A stretch of DNA of 64,000 bases, from NCBI RefSeq assembly GCF_001650495.1, contig NZ_LWCS01000027.1, positions 22,812 to 86,811 of the forward strand, in the 5' to 3' direction. This DNA comes from Mycolicibacterium iranicum (GTDB taxonomy: Bacteria; Actinomycetota; Actinomycetes; Mycobacteriales; Mycobacteriaceae). The position numbers were made by a program, and so were the translations under genes. The notes under the pieces were generated by a model, which saw nothing but the letters and a program-made list of their open reading frames with translations, did not search any database and was not told the DNA's origin. Shown one piece after another: positions 41,828 to 52,386 of this stretch (within the stretch, counting starts at the first letter, position 1; every line of letters starts with the position of its first letter).

Positions 41828-42361
41828 GTGTATGTAGACGACCGAAATGTCAAGCAGCCCGAGGCGAAAGCCGGTAGCGGCGTGAAGTTGTTACTGGACA
41901 AGTTGGTGGAATCCGACATCACTTTCGCCGCGTCCCTACCGGATTCGTGGGTGAACGATGTCGTGGTGGGCGTCGAAGAGGACGACAGGTTCAAGAGCGT
42001 CATCGTCAACCGGGAAGAATCTGCTATCGCCTTGTGTGCGGGTTCGTTCTTCGCGGGGGTGAAGAGCGTCGCCATCATGGGCACGTCGGGGTTCATGGCC
42101 TCGATCTACGCGATCACCAAGGTGTGCTATACATATCAGATCGGCTTCCCCATCATATTCACGGTGCGGGGCACGATCACCGACACAGCTCCCAATCACC
42201 AGTCCCACGCCGAAGTATTCGAGCGCACGCGTTTGGCGCTGGGTATCGACATGCTCACCCTGGATCACGAGAGCGACTTCGACGCCATTCCAGCGGCATG
42301 CTACCACGCGCGAATCGTCAAGCGGCCCACACTGATTGGTATTACCAACCAGCTGCCCTAG
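41828..42361 (+). CDS. PYR-domain subunit of a sulfopyruvate/phosphonopyruvate decarboxylase-like enzyme
   Basis: A 177-residue protein equivalent to the N-terminal half of TPP decarboxylases (ComD type). VNREESAIALCAGSFFAGVKSV carries the conserved Glu that activates TPP; MGTSGFMASIYAIT follows. AAGGAG lies well placed before the GTG at 41828. Together with the preceding gene it forms a split two-subunit enzyme. Subunit order (TPP half first) is the reverse of fused enzymes. Confidence 0.8.
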   Translation: MYVDDRNVKQPEAKAGSGVKLLLDKLVESDITFAASLPDSWVNDVVVGVEEDDRFKSVIVNREESAIALCAGSFFAGVKSVAIMGTSGFMASIYAITKVCYTYQIGFPIIFTVRGTITDTAPNHQSHAEVFERTRLALGIDMLTLDHESDFDAIPAACYHARIVKRPTLIGITNQLP

Positions 42362-42549
42362 GTGGTGAGTCCATACCGCAGGGAGCGCTGACCACGACAG
42401 CGGACGGCCGTCTCCTCCTGATGGCGAGGTGACTTCGTCGGTCCTCGGCGGCACCCGCTGTTGGACTCGTATTCAATCATGCTGCCATCCATCGAAGTTC
42501 GATCCAGTAGGGGTTCGCGTGCGCAACAGTCCCATCGACACGACCACCG

Positions 42550-42675
42550 ACGATCGTCGACGATGGCACCGGGGTGTTGGCCGTCACCCACGATCCCGAT
42601 TTCATCGAACTCCTGGCTGATGATCGCCTTGAATTGACGCCGCAAGTGTCAGCGCTCGCTGCCGGTACGACGTGA
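42550..42675 (+). pseudogene. C-terminal relic of an ECF/cobalt-type ABC ATPase
   Basis: One frame reads TIVDDGTGVLAVTHDPDFIE then LLADDRLELTPQVSALAAG before a TGA. VTHDPDF is the H-loop region that ends EcfA/CbiO ATPases. No Walker A, signature or Walker B segment is readable upstream, so only about 40 codons survive. An EcfT relic follows directly, in the natural operon order. Confidence 0.6.
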
Positions 42676-42698
42676 CTCAGGCCGAGGGGCTCGCGCAT

Positions 42699-43451
42699 GT
42701 GCCGAGGACGGACATCATCAATCCAGTCGCCTAACTGCTCACCGCGTCCGTGATCGCCGGTGCCCTTGTGCTCAGTGTCGACTGGGTCTCGGCGCCGACT
42801 GCCCTTGCCGGTGTACTAGTGCTTGTCACCGCGCTGGTGTCGACTTCCGAGCGGCGCTCAACCACATCGTGTTCGTTATCGCTGCGGCCCTGCTGACGGC
42901 GATCACCGTTGTGCTGTGCGGCAAGATCAGCACACGATCTATTGGCATTTTCTCGTCGTCAATGTCAGTGACGGTTCGCGTTGGCACTGGCCACGTTCCT
43001 TCGGGTGCTGGCCATCGGGTTGCCCTCGGTGCTGCTGTTCGTGGACGTCGACCCGACCGACCTCGCAGACGGCCTGGGTCAGGTGGTCAGGTTGCCGGCC
43101 AGGTTCGTGCTCGAAGGCGCTGGCCGGGCTGCGCTGATCGTTCTGCTTCGGGAGGACTGGCGCTATCTGGGCTATGCGCGGCGGGCCCGCGGTGTCGCCG
43201 ATCATGCGAGACTGCGCCGTGTTGCTGGTATGGCGTTCGCGTTGTTGGTGATCGCCATACGTCGCGGCAGCCAGCTTTCCACTGCCATGGAGGCGAGGGG
43301 ATTCGGCGCATATCGGGTCCGCACATGGGTAACACTGTCTGAACTCGGTTTTCGTGAATACGCGCTCATCGCAGCCGGAAGCGTCGTCGCCATCGCCGCT
43401 GTCAGCGTCTCGGTCGTCACCGGAGAGTGGAATTTAATTGGCACTCAATGA
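42699..43451 (+). pseudogene. EcfT-type transporter transmembrane protein, degraded
   Basis: Starting at a GTG, the frame reads VPRTDIINPVA then a TAA at 42732-42734 in place of the usual Lys, then LLTASVIAGALVLSVDWVSA. A shifted frame gives IYWHFLVVNVSDGSR, and from about 42981 a third frame gives ALATFLRVLAIGLPSVLLFV, DPTDLADGLGQVVRLPARFV, LREDWRYLGYARRARGVADH and MEARGFGAYR to the stop at 43451. These are EcfT membrane and coupling motifs (ARRARG, EARGFG). One nonsense and at least two frameshift lesions. Confidence 0.8.
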
Positions 43452-43463
43452 ATTGTTCATCGG

Positions 43464-44000
43464 ATGGAGGATCCGGGTGTCCGGACGGTCCTCATCGACG
43501 GGCGTTCGGGTTCGGGTAAGTCGGTCCTGGCAACCTGTCTGGCGCACGCGTGGCCGGACGGCGTCGTCGTGCGGATGGACGACATCTATCCGGGCTCGGA
43601 CGGCTTGCCACGGGGGTCCCATCACGTCCGTACCGCGTTGTTGGCGCCGCGATTCGACGGGCGTGCAGGACGGTGGAGACGTTGGGACTGGGACGCCGAA
43701 CGTGCCGCGGACTGGAAATACGGTGGAATCGGATCGAAAGCTGATCGTCCAAGGCGCAGGCGTCCTCACCCAGGCTGTGCGAGCTCTGGCCGACGGGGGC
43801 ATTTGGGTTACCGCCGACGATGTCGAACTCAAAGAGCGTGCCCTGCGCCGCGATGGCGAACTGTATCGGCCGCCTGGGACCAATGGGCAGCGCAGGAACA
43901 GGCCTTCATCGCTCGACATCTGCCGCAGTCAAACGCGGAGTTTGTCGTCGCGCAGGCAGCGCGCGGATGGGCGGTCACGCGGTCGGGTCGGACTCGGTGA
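43464..44000 (+). pseudogene. P-loop nucleoside/uridine-kinase-like ATP-binding protein, frameshifted
   Basis: The start MEDPGVRTVLIDGRSGSGKS contains an intact Walker A and is followed by MDDIYPGSDGL and GRWRRWDWD. The frame then breaks near 43715-43740; a second frame continues LIVQGAGVLTQAVRALADGG, WVTADDVELKERALRRDGEL, and after about 43870 a third gives WDQWAAQEQAFIARHLP. Two frameshifts therefore split a typical approximately 175-residue actinobacterial P-loop protein. It lies just upstream of recA. Confidence 0.8.
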
Positions 44001-44042
44001 CGGCTCAGCGATCGATCCGGTTCCGCGGCGTGTCCACTTGAA

Positions 44043-44065
44043 TCGAACACGTGTTCCCCTACTCT
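44043..44065 (+). promoter_or_regulatory. SOS (LexA) box and promoter of recA
   Basis: TCGAAC-ACGT-GTTC (44043-44056) matches the mycobacterial LexA box TCGAAC-N4-GTTCGA except at its last two bases. TACTCT (44060-44065) follows as the -10, so bound LexA would block RNA polymerase. The predicted leader is about 90 nt. M. tuberculosis recA has the same arrangement. Confidence 0.75.
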
Positions 44066-44161
44066 GGAGGCGTTCCGTCATCGACTTGTCGGTGTCGTGA
44101 TCTAGCGTCACGGCCAACTGACCGAGAACCGGTCACCGACGACTACCTGAGAGGTACCACC

Positions 44162-45214
<1,053 letters not shown>

Positions 45215-45758
45215 TCCCGGCGGGGTCGCGGGTCACACCGAGGACTCCGACAAGCGCGCCGAGCAGGCGCGGGCCCTGTGCCTGCGCCTGCTCACCGCGC
45301 GGGCCCGGACAAAGGCCGAGCTTGAGGCGCAGTTGGCCAAGCGGGGATATCCCGAGGAGGTCAGCGCCGCTGTCCTCGAACGGTTGGCGCAGGTGGGTCT
45401 CGTCGACGACCAGGACTTCGCCGAACAGTGGGTGCGGTCGCGGCGGCAACACGCTGGAAAAGGCAAGCGCGCGTTGGCCGCTGAATTGCGCAACAAGGGC
45501 GTGCGAAGCGAGGTGATCGACTCGGCACTTGCGGATATTGATGCGGGCGCCGAACGGACACGGGCCGAACAATTGGTGCGTGACAAACTGCGCCGCGAAA
45601 AGCTCGGCGATCCTGGCGAACGGGACACCGAGAACAAGGTGGTGCGCCGACTAGTAGGAATGCTGGCCCGGCGTGGCTACTCGCAGACGATCGCGTTGGA
45701 CATTGTCACCGCAGAACTCGCCAACGAGCGAGAGCGACGCCGGGTCTGAGCCGACGGG

Positions 45759-47042
45759 TCAAGGGGCGTTGTCAGGTTCGTTGACGGCGGGCGGTCTGGC
45801 CGATTGGTCCACCGGTCGGATGTGGCGGGCGCGATAAGCAGTGAGGCACAGTGCGGCGGCAGCCACCAGCGTTGTCCCTCCCGCAATCACGAATCCGGCG
45901 CGCGCACCCCACAGCTCGCACATCCAACCCACCAAAGGTCCGCCGATAGGAGTTGACCCGAGAAACACCTGACCGTGGATAGCCATCATCCTGCCGTGCA
46001 TCTTCGGTTCGCTGTGCAGCAGCAACACCGACCTGGCGACGGTATTGAAGATGATGTTGGTGACCCCAACGACGACCATCGTCACCAACGCCATTGCCAA
46101 TACCGGGCTCACGGCCGCCACCATGTTTGCGGCGCCGAAAGCAATAGTCGTCAGCAGCAGCGTCCACACAGTCGGAATATCGATCTTGGCACTGACGACG
46201 GCGCCCAACAGGGCACCGAGGCCGATGGCTGAGGTCAGCCATCCGTAGGTGCTGGCGTCACCGTGGTAGAGCTCCGAAGCTGCAAGCGGTAGCACGACAC
46301 GGAAGTTCTGGCCGAAGATCGCGACCACCGCGACGAGGATGATCGTCGCTCGCAGGTGCGGTGCATACCACAGGTACCGTAGACCTTCGCGAATCTGCCC
46401 TCTCTCCTGAGGGATTCGCGGCGACGACTTGAGAGTGTTCACATTGAGGAGAACCAAACTGACCAGTACGGCGACAAAGGACGCCGCATTGACGACGAAC
46501 GCCATTCCGACACCGGTCACGGCGATGAGCAGACCGGCCACCGCCGGGCCGACCAGGCGGCCGGCGTTGTTGACACTCGAGGACAGCGCCTGGGCGTTCG
46601 CGTAGTACTCCGGTTCGACCATGGACGCGATGAACGCATGCCGCGCCGGGACATCGACAATCGTGACCAGCCCGAGGCCGACACCCAAGGCTAGCACCGA
46701 CCACAGCTGGACCAGATCGAGCAAGGTGATGGCAGCCAGGCAGCAGGCGAGGACCCCGGACAACGCCTGCGTCGTCATCAACGTTCGGCGCCGATCCAGT
46801 CTGTCGACGAGTAGCCCGCCATACGAACCGAAGAGAAGCATTGGCGCGAACTGCGCCGCAACCGACAGACCGAGAGCAACACCGCTGTCGGTGATTTCGA
46901 GAACCAACCAGTCCTGGGCCACCCGTTGCACCCAGGTGCCGATCACGCTGATCGCGTGTCCGGCCAGATAGATGCGCAGATTCCTGGAGTGCACGAGCGA
47001 CCGAATCAGTTTGCCGCGTTTGCGGCGGCCCGCACCGCTCAT
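45759..47042 (-). CDS. MFS transporter (DHA3/EntS-like exporter)
   Basis: A 427-residue protein with about twelve membrane helices. FLAGHAISVIGTWVQRVAQDWL-like start (LAGHAISVIGTWVQRVAQ), the loop motif GGLLVDRLDRRRTLM (cytosolic RxxxGR-like turn) and PARHAFIASMVEPEYYANA are typical of the EntS/DHA3 branch that exports siderophores, drugs or metabolites. Substrate unknown. The ATG at 47042 is used; a GTG at 47117 would add 25 hydrophilic residues. It is divergent from the cysteine-hydrolase/ABC cluster, with shared TGTATCTAA boxes in between. Confidence 0.88.
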   Translation of the reverse strand: MSGAGRRKRGKLIRSLVHSRNLRIYLAGHAISVIGTWVQRVAQDWLVLEITDSGVALGLSVAAQFAPMLLFGSYGGLLVDRLDRRRTLMTTQALSGVLACCLAAITLLDLVQLWSVLALGVGLGLVTIVDVPARHAFIASMVEPEYYANAQALSSSVNNAGRLVGPAVAGLLIAVTGVGMAFVVNAASFVAVLVSLVLLNVNTLKSSPRIPQERGQIREGLRYLWYAPHLRATIILVAVVAIFGQNFRVVLPLAASELYHGDASTYGWLTSAIGLGALLGAVVSAKIDIPTVWTLLLTTIAFGAANMVAAVSPVLAMALVTMVVVGVTNIIFNTVARSVLLLHSEPKMHGRMMAIHGQVFLGSTPIGGPLVGWMCELWGARAGFVIAGGTTLVAAAALCLTAYRARHIRPVDQSARPPAVNEPDNAP

Positions 47043-47174
47043 CAGTCGAGACTGATTTCTGCCACGACTCGAATCCTCCCTCGGTGCTGTTGGAAATCGC
47101 TCATCGGGGTGTCCCACGTGATTTCGGGCTAACTAGGTCTTCAACTCGTTTCGCGAATGTAAACATCGGACTTT

Positions 47175-47236
47175 GTATCTAAACAATCCTTGACCACTCA
47201 AACCCTCGAGGCCTAGATTGTATCTAATATCTAGGT
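47175..47236. promoter_or_regulatory. Candidate operators between the MFS gene and the cysteine-hydrolase/ABC operon
   Basis: The AT-rich divergent spacer contains TGTATCTAA at 47175-47183 and again at 47220-47228. The second copy lies inside a perfect inverted repeat, CCTAGAT-N10-ATCTAGG (47213-47236), with a nested TAGAT-TGT-ATCTA dyad (47215-47227). A third TGTATCTAA lies at 54078. These are good candidates for sites of a GntR-type regulator controlling both directions. Confidence 0.55.
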
Positions 47237-47269
47237 TCATAAGTTAGATCCGGAGTGGATCGGGGAGCC

Positions 47270-48025
47270 ATGAGTGCACGCGTTTGGGATCGGTTCCTGA
47301 CAGATCAGGACCGAGCACATCTCGCGGCCTCCCCGCGGACGCGGCGTCGTGGGTTCGGCACCAAAGCTGCGGTCCTGTCGGTGGACAATTACCGAAAGGC
47401 GCTGGGGGACAGACCTGAGCCATTACTTGAGGCCATCAAGACATGGCCCGCCAGCACCGGGATGGCAGGATGGCAGGCGGCCGACCGCATCGCCGATCTG
47501 CTGGCTACCGCCCGCTCGGAGCGCATTCCGGTCATTCATCTCACCGGTCTGGGTGAAGAGGAATCGGGAATTGCCGCCTGGGGAGCGGCCCTGCGCGGTA
47601 GGCACTCGCTGAATGGACGTAGCCCTGAGGAACTGGACCGTCATCGGCGGCGCTTTGACTTCATAGACCAGGCTGCGCCCCTGCCTGGTGAGGTAATCCT
47701 CAAAAAGACTGCTCCCAGTGGATTTTTCGGTACACCGCTGTTGGCGCACTTGGTCGCCCAGAGGATCGACACGTTGATCGTCTGCGGCGAGAGTGTGAGC
47801 GGTTGTGTGCGAGCCACTGTCACCGAAGGTTGTTCGAATCGCCTCCACATGATCGTTGTCGAGGAATGTGTATACGACCGGCACGAAGCGACGCGGGCGA
47901 TCAACCTGTTCGACATCGACCAAAAGTACGGCGACGTCGTCTCTCTCGACGAAGCCCTCTCCTGGATGAGGTCGTCTCAGAAGATCGGTTCCGACGCGGC
48001 GAATTTCGAACACACAGGCGCCTAA
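47270..48025 (+). CDS. Cysteine hydrolase, isochorismatase/N-carbamoylsarcosine amidase-like
   Basis: A 251-residue isochorismatase-fold amidohydrolase. The catalytic triad is visible: Asp in VLSVDNYRKAL, Lys in VILKKTAPSGFFGT and Cys in CGESVSGCVRAT. Members hydrolyse C-N bonds in carbamoyl, maleamate or nicotinamide-type substrates. GGGGAGCC precedes the ATG at 47270. It is first in an apparent operon with an ABC importer, so it may process the imported compound. Confidence 0.88.
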   Translation: MSARVWDRFLTDQDRAHLAASPRTRRRGFGTKAAVLSVDNYRKALGDRPEPLLEAIKTWPASTGMAGWQAADRIADLLATARSERIPVIHLTGLGEEESGIAAWGAALRGRHSLNGRSPEELDRHRRRFDFIDQAAPLPGEVILKKTAPSGFFGTPLLAHLVAQRIDTLIVCGESVSGCVRATVTEGCSNRLHMIVVEECVYDRHEATRAINLFDIDQKYGDVVSLDEALSWMRSSQKIGSDAANFEHTGA

Positions 48026-48090
48026 CAAGCATGTCTTTGCCCACCCTTGAAGCGGTCAACTGCCGCCTCAACAGATAAAAGGAGCCATTG

Positions 48091-49233
48091 ATGTCACCTT
48101 TCTACTTTCCGCAGCGAAGGGTTGTCGTCTGTGCTGCGGCGCTGGCATTGCTTGCCGCGGGTTGCGCAGCGCCGGGGGGTGATTCGGAGGCCGATTCGAC
48201 GCAAGCTGCCAACAAGTGTGCAGGCAGCGCCACTGTCAAACTTCAGGACACCGTGAAAGACAAGTCCGCTGAAGAGCGCGAGGCGGCGCTGCTGGAGCAG
48301 GCCAAGAACACCAACGGCGGAACAATCAACCTGTACACAGAGGTCAACGATCCGACTGTGATCACCGACCCGTTCGAGGAAAAGTACGGCGACCTCACGG
48401 TGAGCGTGTACCGGGCCGGTAGCGAACAGATCCGTGAACGTGTTCTGCAGGAATCCCAGGCGAACTTTGCCGGTGCCGACATCATCGAGCTCGACGCACT
48501 CGAGATGGCGATCATCAACGACAACGGGCTGCTCGCTCCCTCGGAGTCCCCATTCCTGGAGGGCGTGACCGACAGCGCGAAGTTCGGCAACTTCACCGGC
48601 GACCGCCTCAGCTACATCGTCCCGGTGTGGAACACCACCATCATCCCGGATCCCGAAGCGCCCCAGTCATTCGAAGACTTGGCGAACCCGCGTTTCAAGG
48701 GAAAGCTAGCCTTGGAGGGCAGCGACGTCTTCTGGTTTGCCTCGATGGTCAATTACCTTCAGACCCAAGGTAAGAGCAAAGACGAGGCAGTGCAACTGTT
48801 CAAGGACATCGCTGCCAATTCGGCCATCACCGACGGGCACACCACCACTACCGATCTTGTGGTCGCCGGCCAGTACGGCATAGCCGCCAACAACTACATC
48901 CACCGGATCCGGGAACTTCAGGGTAAAGGCGCCCCGCTGCAGTTCGTCCCCGTCAAGGTTCCGGTGGTCGCCGAGGTGACGGGCATCGCCGTACCTTGCG
49001 CATCAGCTAACCCCGCCGGAGCGCTTCTGCTGCAGGACTTCATCCTGGGGCCGGAGGGACAACAAGCGTTCATCGACGACGATCGCACCCCGAGCAATGA
49101 GAAGATGGCCGAGGCCAGCTTCGGCGGTGTCGACATTGAACCCATCGAAACAGACGTCGAAGCCATTTCCAAGGAATACTCCGACTGGAGTGATCTGTGG
49201 CAAAGCGTCATTCATAGCGGTGGTCAGGGATGA
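48091..49233 (+). CDS. ABC transporter substrate-binding lipoprotein (iron/polyamine type)
   Basis: A 380-residue extracellular binding protein. The signal peptide ends in the lipobox LAAGC, so it is membrane-anchored outside the cell. TINLYTEVNDPTVITDPFEEKYGDL begins a type II periplasmic-binding fold (family 1/Fe3+-like, with SFEDLANPRFKGKLAL). Ligand unknown; related proteins bind ferric ion, polyamines, thiamine or phosphonates. A GGAG site precedes the ATG. Its stop overlaps the permease ATG. Confidence 0.9.
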   Translation: MSPFYFPQRRVVVCAAALALLAAGCAAPGGDSEADSTQAANKCAGSATVKLQDTVKDKSAEEREAALLEQAKNTNGGTINLYTEVNDPTVITDPFEEKYGDLTVSVYRAGSEQIRERVLQESQANFAGADIIELDALEMAIINDNGLLAPSESPFLEGVTDSAKFGNFTGDRLSYIVPVWNTTIIPDPEAPQSFEDLANPRFKGKLALEGSDVFWFASMVNYLQTQGKSKDEAVQLFKDIAANSAITDGHTTTTDLVVAGQYGIAANNYIHRIRELQGKGAPLQFVPVKVPVVAEVTGIAVPCASANPAGALLLQDFILGPEGQQAFIDDDRTPSNEKMAEASFGGVDIEPIETDVEAISKEYSDWSDLWQSVIHSGGQG

Positions 49234-50975
49234 CACTGCTCGCCCCGCCTGGCGTCCCTGGCGCAATACCCGCGCCGGCCCCTCGGGAGCCGGCGCGGGA
49301 ACACCGCCGGCCCGTCGGTCTGATGCTTCTGGGCCTGTTGGTGGTGGTAGTCCTCGCTTACCTAGTCCTGTCGCCCCTCATCTATCTGGTGTGGCGTGGT
49401 CTCACCACCGGCGACGGTTTCGGACTTGGCAACATCATCTCTGCCTACGACGTGCCCGGCACTGGGCAGATGCTGCTGAACTCGTTCGTCTTCGCCTTTG
49501 GGTCGGCTGCGGTCAGCACCATAACCGGGACTGCGCTCGCATTCTTCTGCGTACGTTCCAACGCTCCGCTCAAGCCATTGCTGTACGCGGCGTCCATTGT
49601 TCCGCTGATCGTGCCGGGGATTCTCTACACCATTTCGTGGGTGTATTTGATCGGCGGCAACGTCGGCGTGATCAAGAAGTCATTCGAAGTGATCGGGCTG
49701 GGAGTTATCGTTCCGGACGCGTTCTCGATGCCGGGCATGATCCTGATCGACGGGCTGCACTTGTCCCCGTTGGTATTTCTGTTGATGTTCGCGGCGTTCC
49801 GATCGACAGACCCGTCGCTGGAGGAATCCGCGATGATGAGTGGCGCGACCATTCCGGAAACAGTGCGGCGAGTTACACTGCCACTCGTACGGCCGGCGTT
49901 ACTCGGTGCCATCCTCATCATGGTGGTTCGTGGCCTGGAGTCGTTCGAGACCCCCGCTGTTCTCGGAATACCCTCGGGCACTTGGGTTTTCACATCGCGT
50001 ATCTACGAGTCGCTGCATACGTATCCGATCAAGTACGACCAGGCGTCCATCTATTCGATCAGTCTGCTGCTGATCACTGTGCTGGGGTTAATTCTCGTCC
50101 AGTTCATGAACCGTCGCAGTGAGCGGTTTCAGACAGTGACCGGCAAAGGCTTTCGGCCGCGCACTCTCGACCTCGGCAAGTGGCGGTGGCCCGTCTCGAT
50201 CGGCTTCGCCCTGTACTTCCTGGTTGCCGTCGTTGCTCCGCTGCTGATTCTTCTGTGGATGTCGGCGCTGCCGTACTACCAGACCCCGGGTATCGAACCG
50301 TTGAAGTCGCTGACGTTCAGTAACTACATCGAACTTTTCGAGGCGCGCGGGGTAACCGACTCGATCAAGAACTCGGTCATCCTGGCGATTGGAAGCGCCA
50401 CCGCGGTCATGTTGTTCACCGCGATCATCTCGTGGCTGGTGCTGAAGTCGAAGCTACGCGGTCGTCGCATTCTCGACCTGCTGGCGAGCTTCCCGCTTGC
50501 CATCCCCGGTCTGGTGCTCGGTGTTTCGTTGATCTTCATCTATCTGCGGTCACCGCTGCCGATTTACGGCACGCTGTTGATTCTGTTCATCGCCTACGTC
50601 ACTCGCTATCTGCCGTACGGTATGCGGTATTCAGCGTCGTCACTGGCCCAGGTAGGAAATGAGCTCGAAGAATCGGCCAAGATGAGTGGCGCTTCGTGGT
50701 GGGACGTCTTCCGTCGCATCGTGATACCGCTGATGGCGCCAGGGCTGGTGGCCGGCTGGATCTATGTGGTCGTGGTGTCGGTTCGTGAGCTCTCCAGCTC
50801 GATCCTGTTGTACTCGCAGAATACCCGCGTCATGTCGGTCACGATCTGGGAATTCTGGCAGAACGGCCAAACCGGTGTGCTCGCGGCGCTAGGCGTGTGC
50901 ATGGTCGTTGTGCTGATGGCGCTGGTTGCGGTGGCTTACAAACTGGGCGCCAAGATCGGCGTACGAGAGGCGTGA
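49230..50975 (+). CDS. ABC transporter permease, fused two-domain type
   Basis: A 581-residue permease with about twelve membrane helices in two homologous BPD_transp_1 halves. EAA-type coupling loops occur in each half (EESAMMSGATIPETVRRVTLPLVRP and EESAKMSGASWWDVFRRIVIPLMAP, each shortened here by one overlap with the next helix). Such duplicated permeases are typical of Fe3+/polyamine-like importers. It overlaps the binding-protein gene by 4 bp. Confidence 0.9.
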   Translation: MTLLAPPGVPGAIPAPAPREPAREHRRPVGLMLLGLLVVVVLAYLVLSPLIYLVWRGLTTGDGFGLGNIISAYDVPGTGQMLLNSFVFAFGSAAVSTITGTALAFFCVRSNAPLKPLLYAASIVPLIVPGILYTISWVYLIGGNVGVIKKSFEVIGLGVIVPDAFSMPGMILIDGLHLSPLVFLLMFAAFRSTDPSLEESAMMSGATIPETVRRVTLPLVRPALLGAILIMVVRGLESFETPAVLGIPSGTWVFTSRIYESLHTYPIKYDQASIYSISLLLITVLGLILVQFMNRRSERFQTVTGKGFRPRTLDLGKWRWPVSIGFALYFLVAVVAPLLILLWMSALPYYQTPGIEPLKSLTFSNYIELFEARGVTDSIKNSVILAIGSATAVMLFTAIISWLVLKSKLRGRRILDLLASFPLAIPGLVLGVSLIFIYLRSPLPIYGTLLILFIAYVTRYLPYGMRYSASSLAQVGNELEESAKMSGASWWDVFRRIVIPLMAPGLVAGWIYVVVVSVRELSSSILLYSQNTRVMSVTIWEFWQNGQTGVLAALGVCMVVVLMALVAVAYKLGAKIGVREA

Positions 50976-51032
50976 ACGCGGTGATAGCTCAATTGGCTTG
51001 TACAAGAATTAATTACCAACTGCAATGGACAG

Positions 51033-52178
51033 GTGAGAACGTTGCTTGATCTGGATGTGCTGTGTAAGGCGTTCACCGACGATTCGAAACAGAGTCGGGT
51101 ACATGCTGTCGACCAGGTGAGTTTCACTGTAAAGCAAGGCGAGTTCTTCACAATGCTAGGGCCCAGCGGTTGCGGGAAGACAACGACCCTGCGGTGTATC
51201 GCAGGCTTGGAACACCCTGACAGCGGCCGGATCTCGGTGGACGGGACCGCCTTGTACTCGGGTGAGAAAGGCATCTCGGTTCCGGCCAACCGTCGCAATC
51301 TAGGCATGGTTTTCCAAAGCTATGCAATCTGGCCGCATATGAACGTCTACGACAACGTCGCCTTTCCGTTGCGAGTCGGAGTCCGGCGGCGCACGTCCAA
51401 GAAGGAGGTCAAGGAACGCGTCGAACGCTCCTTGGAAGTCGTCGGGCTCGGACATCTGGCTGGTCGTTTCGCCACCAAGCTCTCCGGTGGTCAGCAGCAA
51501 CGCCTGGCGCTGGCCCGCGCCCTGGTTATCGAGCCTGCTGTGCTGTTGCTCGACGAGCCATTGTCGAACCTCGACGCGAAACTTCGTGAGTCGCTCCGGT
51601 TCGAGCTCAAGCGTCTGCAGCGCGACCAGGGCATCACGACCGTGTATGTGACGCACGATCAGTCCGAAGCGCTGTCGATGTCGAATCAGATCGCCGTCAT
51701 GTGCGACGGCTCGATCAGCCAGATCGGCAATCCGTTCGAAGTGTATTTGCAACCCAACAACGACTTCGTCGCGGACTTCGTCGGTCTGACGAACTTCATC
51801 GAGGGCAGCGTCACGGAGATCTCTGCACATAGCGGAACGGTCGCAACGGAAAACGGTGACCTCACCGTTGAGACGCTGGTCGACCTTCGAGTGGGCGATC
51901 GGTGCATCGTCTCTGTGCGACCCGAACAGATCGAGGTCGTCACACAGGATTCTGCGCACCACGCGTCCAACTCGCTGGAAGGTACAGTGGCCAACCGGTT
52001 GTTCACGGGCGAGTCGATGGACTATCAGGTGACTGTCGGATCTGCGACGATCCGGTGCCGGACCGCGGCTTCCCAGCGGTTGAGCACCGGCAAGCCGGTG
52101 CGGTTGGTCCTGCCGCCTCAGCATTGCGTGGCGCTGCGTCGCAATGTCTCTGCCGCAGAAGAGAGCTCCACTGGATAG
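51033..52178 (+). CDS. ABC transporter ATP-binding protein (PotA/FbpC type)
   Basis: A 381-residue ATPase: Walker A LGPSGCGKTTTL, signature KLSGGQQQRLALARAL, Walker B VLLLDEPLSNLD and H-loop VYVTHDQSEAL, followed by a C-terminal TOBE regulatory domain (about 270-370). It completes the importer with the binding protein and permease. GTG at 51033 or TTG at 51042 could be the start. The spacing to the permease gene is 57 bp. Confidence 0.92.
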   Translation: MRTLLDLDVLCKAFTDDSKQSRVHAVDQVSFTVKQGEFFTMLGPSGCGKTTTLRCIAGLEHPDSGRISVDGTALYSGEKGISVPANRRNLGMVFQSYAIWPHMNVYDNVAFPLRVGVRRRTSKKEVKERVERSLEVVGLGHLAGRFATKLSGGQQQRLALARALVIEPAVLLLDEPLSNLDAKLRESLRFELKRLQRDQGITTVYVTHDQSEALSMSNQIAVMCDGSISQIGNPFEVYLQPNNDFVADFVGLTNFIEGSVTEISAHSGTVATENGDLTVETLVDLRVGDRCIVSVRPEQIEVVTQDSAHHASNSLEGTVANRLFTGESMDYQVTVGSATIRCRTAASQRLSTGKPVRLVLPPQHCVALRRNVSAAEESSTG

Positions 52179-52386
52179 ACCGCCGAGCGTCGGCCATGAA
52201 GGACGCCCGGGGGTGCGCTCGGGTCCCGTGAGTCTGACTGCGGCAAAGACGTGAGGCCCGATGCCCGCTGGACCTGCACGGCTGGCGACCAGCTGTTGGT
52301 GCCAGCACGGCCATTTCTGGGTGCCCCCGGCCGATTGGTTACCCTCTCGACAGCGCACTGAGCGCACGCGAAGGGCGAAGTGGTGC

